A stretch of DNA of 27,310 bases from DASYAN01 sp036501345. GTDB lineage: Bacteria; Chloroflexota; Ktedonobacteria; Ktedonobacterales; Ktedonobacteraceae. The stretch is from positions 1 to 27,310 of the forward strand of contig DASYAN010000434.1 of the NCBI GenBank assembly GCA_036501345.1, given 5' to 3'. The notes beneath the pieces are model-generated. The model saw only the letters and a program-made list of their open reading frames with translations, ran no database searches and was not told where the DNA came from. The position numbers and the translations under genes were made by a program. This document shows, piece by piece, positions 23,992 through 27,310 of the stretch (the first letter of the stretch is position 1; every line of letters starts with the position of its first letter).

Positions 23992-25353
23992 CTATCTCCT
24001 CTTAACTACAACGTTGACTTCTCCGGTGGGACGCATGGCTAGATGGTGGACGGGATCGGGCACAATGCTCTGACCAGGGACCAAGTCGAAACTGACGCGC
24101 TGAGCAAGCGTGGCTAGTAGCAGATGGCCTTCCATCATGGAGAAGTACATTCCGATACAGATGCGTGGACCAGCACCAAAGGGCAAGTAAGCATAGCGTG
24201 GGAGCTGTTTCTCTCGTCCGGGGGTGAAACGCTCAGGGTCGAATTTCTCCGGATCTGGGAAGTATTCCGTACGTCGGTGCAAGACATAGGGGGCAATGAG
24301 CACGATACAGTTTTTTGGCACGCGGTAGCCATCGATCTCTATTGCTCGGAGCGCCCGCCTGGACATGGCATAGGCAGGTGGGAAGATGCGCATGGCCTCC
24401 TTGAAGACTTGCAGGCAGTAGGGCAGACGTGCTAGGTCGGCATAAGTAGGCGTGCGACCCTGCAATACGCTATCGACCTCCTGCAGTACCTTTTGATAGA
24501 TATCTGGGTATTGACAGAGCTGATACCAGGTCCAAGCCAGCGCGGTAGCTGTGGTTTCATGGCCCGCCCCAAAGAGAGTCAGACATTCGGCCATCACTTG
24601 TTTGTCGCTCATAGGTTGACCATCTTCGTCGCGTGCTTGCAGCAGAAGCGAAAGAAAGTCGCTGCGCTCGCTGGGATTGTTACGCCGCTCGTCGATGAAA
24701 CCCTGCACACGGTTGCGCAGAACCTCCGTAGCCCGATGCATACGGCGATTGCGGCGTGTGGGCCAGCTATAGGGCGTTGGTAGAAGTACTGAGAGGGCAT
24801 GTGAGATATACTCAACCGTCACGGCCATTGCTGCGCCGAGCTCGTCGGTTTCGGTGAACACATCGGCGTCAAAGAGTGCTTTGCCGATAATGCTCATCGT
24901 CAGGCGGGTCATCTGTTGATTAATGTCGATGATCTCGCCATCGGCCCAAGTCTGTTGGATCTGCTCCCCATATTGTCCCATACTTTCAGCATAACCAGCG
25001 ATATCGCGCGGCTGGAAAGATGGAGCCATCAGTTTGCGCTGATGGAGGTGGAAATCGCCCTCGCTACTGAAGATGCCATCACCGATTGCGGGACGAAAGA
25101 CATTATGGATCGCGATGCCTTTGTCAAAATCGTAGGCATGTTCGACCAGAATGCTGTGGACGTACTCTGGCCGATTGAAGAGAATACCGGGGTATGGCCC
25201 GAAGTGCATGCCAATCACATCGCCCTCATTAGCCATACGCTGCAGCAAGCCCAGGCGATCTCGAGAGAACTCAGATAGATTTCCGTCCAGCAAGCGTCTG
25301 CCGATAAAATGGACGGTTTTTTGCTGTTGTAGTGCTCTAACTTGCGTTACCAT
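23992..25353 (-). CDS. cytochrome P450 (CYP102/CYP4-like class)
   Basis: A 453-residue P450 with the I-helix AGHETT at 263-268, the ExxR motif in KEAMR (319-322), the PERF segment (DPEKFDPERF, 368-376) and the heme loop PFGAGPRICIG with Cys at 399. The longer length, the KEAMRIFPP K-helix and the ending FGAGPR.CIG place it in the group with eukaryote-like CYP4, CYP102 and CYP110, many of which hydroxylate fatty acids or terpenes. No fused reductase is present. AGAGGA eight bases before the ATG supports the start. It is third in a minus-strand run behind tetR and PAP2 genes (85-base gap). A possible TACAAT -10 lies upstream near 25405-25411. Substrate unknown. Confidence 0.92.
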   Translation of the reverse strand: MVTQVRALQQQKTVHFIGRRLLDGNLSEFSRDRLGLLQRMANEGDVIGMHFGPYPGILFNRPEYVHSILVEHAYDFDKGIAIHNVFRPAIGDGIFSSEGDFHLHQRKLMAPSFQPRDIAGYAESMGQYGEQIQQTWADGEIIDINQQMTRLTMSIIGKALFDADVFTETDELGAAMAVTVEYISHALSVLLPTPYSWPTRRNRRMHRATEVLRNRVQGFIDERRNNPSERSDFLSLLLQARDEDGQPMSDKQVMAECLTLFGAGHETTATALAWTWYQLCQYPDIYQKVLQEVDSVLQGRTPTYADLARLPYCLQVFKEAMRIFPPAYAMSRRALRAIEIDGYRVPKNCIVLIAPYVLHRRTEYFPDPEKFDPERFTPGREKQLPRYAYLPFGAGPRICIGMYFSMMEGHLLLATLAQRVSFDLVPGQSIVPDPVHHLAMRPTGEVNVVVKRR

Positions 25354-25438
25354 AGGTCGTTTCCTCTATTATGATAATGTACTTCTCTTCAGATCTATAA
25401 AGATTGTACCATGGTGTAGCTGAATATGCTGGAAATTT

Positions 25439-26224
25439 TCAGATTCGATGGCTGTCTCTTCGCTTGAGAGCCAAAAATCCTTGCTCCTGGAGTTTGAGGT
25501 AGATCCACAGGGTAAGACCGAGCAATAGCCCACCGAGTAGATAACCTCCTAGCACATCGCTGGCCCAATGATCCCCGAGGTAGACACGTGAGGTACCAAC
25601 CAGTACGACCAACAGCGCTGGAATGATCAAGAACATATAGTGCCACCAACGATCTCTTTTCAAAAGAATTATCCCTAATGAGAAGATGAGTCCCCAGAAG
25701 GCGACGTACGACATGACGTGTCCACTGGGAAAGCTTTGTCCGCTGGCGCTCTGGAGCACTTCCACCAGTTTGGAGGTTGGGCGTGGACGGCTCACGATAA
25801 GCTTGAGCAGGAAATTCACTAGTTCGCTCACTGCTGGGAGGGTAACCACGAGCAACGCTTCGAGTCGGAGTTGTACAATCCAGAAGACCAAGGCTGTAAG
25901 GATGATAAGGGCAGAGAAGAGTACAGGTTGATTTCCTAGAAAGCTTATGGCAAGCATACAAACCTTCAACCAGGGAGCTTGGTTCTCTTGGAATTCATGC
26001 GTGATCGCGACATCGATTGCCAAAATCGGGTGGATGTGAATGTAGTAGGCCAGCAATGCAAACAGTACAAGCAGAAGAGTATATATTCCAAGCAGTAGTC
26101 GGGCACGCCAAGAAATTCGGTACCACGGCTCATGGCTCCTGACCACTTCCCGCTGTACCTTCTCGATAGCTTGCTGTACTTGTTCTTGGTTCCTCCTGAA
26201 TTTCTGTTGCATGTGTGGCCCCAT
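25439..26224 (-). CDS. PAP2-family membrane phosphatase
   Basis: A 261-residue integral membrane phosphatase with about six helices. The three PAP2 motifs are intact: KLIVSRPRP (141-149), PSGH (166-169) and SRVYLGDHWASD (212-223), supplying the His nucleophile and acid. A charged, probably cytoplasmic N-terminus of ~40 residues precedes the first helix. Family members remove phosphate from phosphatidate, undecaprenyl diphosphate or isoprenyl diphosphates at the membrane. It lies between a tetR gene (55-base gap) and a P450 gene. If the substrate is an isoprenoid diphosphate, the P450 could act on the resulting alcohol, but that is speculation. The start could be the ATG at 26224 or the one four codons later; neither has a good ribosome binding site. 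Confidence 0.9.
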   Translation of the reverse strand: MGPHMQQKFRRNQEQVQQAIEKVQREVVRSHEPWYRISWRARLLLGIYTLLLVLFALLAYYIHIHPILAIDVAITHEFQENQAPWLKVCMLAISFLGNQPVLFSALIILTALVFWIVQLRLEALLVVTLPAVSELVNFLLKLIVSRPRPTSKLVEVLQSASGQSFPSGHVMSYVAFWGLIFSLGIILLKRDRWWHYMFLIIPALLVVLVGTSRVYLGDHWASDVLGGYLLGGLLLGLTLWIYLKLQEQGFLALKRRDSHRI

Positions 26225-26279
26225 TGTGTTAAGTGGCTTTCATTTTTACCGATCAATGATAACTATCGGATTTCTTTCT

Positions 26280-27023
26280 TTACAGGGAAGGTTGCATATG
26301 CTTGTCACCCTCATCTTGTCCTTGGGGAGGTTGCATTGTCTTTCTGTCATCCCCGAGTAATGGACCAAGAATCGCAGCCAATCGGGCCAATGCCTGTGAT
26401 ACAGGTGGGAGCCAGAGTATTGGTTGGATCATTTTAAGCATATCGCGCAGGAACGTGAGAAAGAGCCGGGTCCTCCACGCTTGGTTGCTCTGATCGATGA
26501 GCCAAAAGAGCGCCATCGCTAGGTGAGCGCCATAGAGCACAGTCGCCAGATCCTCGCGCTGTGATTCCTTTGGTGCATCTTTCGCAGCCTGAATAATCCC
26601 CAGGTAGGTCCTTCTGGCCTGACGGCGAATATCCAGGGTATTCTCGCCAAAGATGCCTGCTTGCGAGCGAGGATTGAGGGCTATACCAAAGAGGGCACCC
26701 AGTGCTTCACGATGAGGCCCCATCAATTCAAGCTGTTTGGCAATAGCCATATGAAAACGCTCGGGCAGCGAAGTAGGAGGAAGATTGTGTGTATACTCGT
26801 CCAGCTCCTCTGCCAAGCTTTGATAGAGTACCAATACCAATTCTTCTTTGCTTGTAAAGTACCGATAGGTCAGCCCCGGAGAATATCCCGCCTCTGCCGC
26901 GATCTCTCGCATGGTAGTCTGTTCATATCCTCTGGACCCAAATAAGTGCAGTGCGCTTTCCACAATGCGCTGGCGTGCCAATTCGCCCTTCGGTGTCCTT
27001 TTCCCATCCGGCTCCACGGTCAT
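26280..27023 (-). CDS. TetR-family transcriptional regulator
   Basis: A 247-residue regulator. The DNA-binding domain covers about residues 12-65: RQRIVESALHLFGSRGYEQT, then the helix-turn-helix MREIAAEAGYSPGLTYRYFTSKEEL. The C-terminal domain is helical and longer than usual, ending in a polar Gln/Asp-rich tail. It is the first gene of the minus-strand run tetR-PAP2-P450 and probably controls it. A 12-bp perfect palindrome just downstream of its candidate promoter is a likely own operator. It is unrelated in detail to the other TetR protein in the window. Confidence 0.9.
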   Translation of the reverse strand: MTVEPDGKRTPKGELARQRIVESALHLFGSRGYEQTTMREIAAEAGYSPGLTYRYFTSKEELVLVLYQSLAEELDEYTHNLPPTSLPERFHMAIAKQLELMGPHREALGALFGIALNPRSQAGIFGENTLDIRRQARRTYLGIIQAAKDAPKESQREDLATVLYGAHLAMALFWLIDQSNQAWRTRLFLTFLRDMLKMIQPILWLPPVSQALARLAAILGPLLGDDRKTMQPPQGQDEGDKHMQPSL

Positions 27024-27057
27024 ATTAGCTCTCTTTCTATCTTTTTTGTCAGGAAAG

Positions 27058-27069
27058 TAAACATGTTTA
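27058..27069 (-). promoter_or_regulatory. candidate TetR operator, 12-bp perfect palindrome
   Basis: TAAACATGTTTA is a perfect palindrome between the -10 box and the start codon of the tetR gene, about 10 bases past the -10. Its position fits autorepression. It is short, so chance occurrence in an A/T-rich leader is possible. Confidence 0.4.
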
Positions 27070-27078
27070 TTTTTGAAA

Positions 27079-27108
27079 AGTGTAACGTAATTTGACCAAG
27101 ACTGTCAA
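27079..27108 (-). promoter_or_regulatory. sigma70-type promoter of tetR-PAP2-P450
   Basis: On the minus strand a consensus TTGACA -35 (27103-27108) is followed by 18 bases and TACACT as -10 (27079-27084), about 55 bases before the tetR start codon. Confidence 0.6.
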
Positions 27109-27172
27109 GGGAAGAAAACACGTTAACATTCGTTTCTTTTTGTATCAAGACGTCAGCCAGAGCAAAAAGCAC

Positions 27173-27201
27173 TTGACAAAGCTCGAGGGCCGTGATATAG
27201 T
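27173..27201 (+). promoter_or_regulatory. strong sigma70-type promoter of the tRNA genes
   Basis: TTGACA at 27173-27178, a 17-base spacer and TATAGT at 27196-27201 form a near-consensus promoter. The predicted start, about seven bases on, is just ahead of the mature tRNA 5' end at 27216. Confidence 0.75.
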
Positions 27202-27215
27202 CCCAATGTATCAGA

Positions 27216-27288
27216 CGGGGTGTAGCGCAGTTGGTAGCGCGCCTGCTTTGGGAGCAGGAGGTCCGCGGTTCAAATCCGCGCATCCCGA
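27216..27288 (+). tRNA. tRNA-Pro (anticodon TGG)
   Basis: A complete cloverleaf of 73 bases. The acceptor stem is CGGGGTG with CATCCCG (one G-T wobble), the D stem GCGC/GCGC around AGTTGGTA, the anticodon stem CCTGC/GCAGG around TTTGGGA, the variable loop AGGTC, and the T stem CGCGG/CCGCG around TTCAAAT, with discriminator A. The anticodon TGG reads CCA proline codons. CCA is not encoded. It is the first gene of a tRNA cluster that continues past the window. Confidence 0.95.
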
Positions 27289-27292
27289 CTCT

Positions 27293-27310
27293 GCGGGAGT
27301 AACTCAGTGG
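27293..27310 (+). tRNA. 5' end of a second tRNA, probably tRNA-Gly
   Basis: Four bases after tRNA-Pro the sequence GCGGGAGTAACTCAGTGG begins. It matches the acceptor 5' strand and D-arm of a bacterial tRNA, most like tRNA-Gly, and is cut off by the window end. The anticodon is not visible, so the identity is provisional. Confidence 0.65.

Noticed and set aside
27020..27283. Minus-strand frame beginning MRGFEPRTSCSQSRRATNCATP
   Set aside because: It is the reverse translation of the tRNA-Pro gene and its leader, a well known false protein; the cloverleaf and promoter on the plus strand explain the DNA.
1..27310. CRISPR array, phage module or defence island
   Set aside because: No regularly spaced repeats, cas-like, integrase, capsid or known defence proteins were seen. 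The beta-CASP nuclease and the helical protein do not by themselves form a recognised defence system.

Overview
The window looks like a chromosomal piece of a Chloroflexota bacterium of the Ktedonobacteria type. This is inferred from the gene mix and protein style: HyuA/HyuB, several P450s, a kinase remnant with a Thr/Pro-rich extracellular part, IS701 and IS630 remnants, and moderate GC. No rRNA or other strict taxonomic marker is present, so the assignment is tentative. Most genes are ordinary accessory metabolism, but the spaces between them carry many decayed fragments, as expected in a large genome rich in transposons.

Left part (1-7120). An alpha/beta hydrolase (minus) diverges from an MhpA-like FAD aromatic hydroxylase (plus). 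A broken Ser/Thr kinase-type gene follows, then a probable two-gene unit of a UbiG-like SAM methyltransferase and a UbiA-like prenyltransferase. A 31-codon relic of a LivF ABC ATPase precedes an acyl-CoA-dehydrogenase-fold flavoprotein that lacks the usual C-terminal catalytic Glu motif. Hydroxylase, O-methyltransferase, prenyltransferase and flavoprotein side by side suggest tailoring of an aromatic or isoprenoid quinone-like compound. That is inference only.

Middle (7121-11993). A perfect 42-bp palindrome is followed by a complete but frameshifted IS701-type element (7389-8942, 24-bp terminal inverted repeats, 22/24 matching). The element may split a small Pro-rich gene. Next come a 58-codon small ORF, about 450 bases with no convincing gene, and a 603-residue all-helical orphan protein built from two internal duplications.

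Right part (11994-27310). HyuA-HyuB (hydantoinase/oxoprolinase) form a minus-strand pair. An IS630 transposase relic lies between them and a tetR-P450 pair. The tetR promoter carries two matching 15-bp operators 52 bp apart. Then comes a 1195-residue beta-CASP metallo-beta-lactamase nuclease whose C-terminal third is a triplicated ~110-residue domain that I cannot name. Divergent from it is a lipoprotein that fuses a phosphate-binding-protein-like domain to a CapA domain. The last block is a minus-strand tetR-PAP2-P450 run with a candidate operator/promoter. Divergent from that run are a strong promoter, tRNA-Pro(TGG) and the first bases of a second tRNA, probably Gly, cut by the window edge.

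The most unusual items are the triplicated domain on the beta-CASP nuclease, the helical repeat protein and the paired TetR operators. I did not see a clear defence island, CRISPR array or phage.
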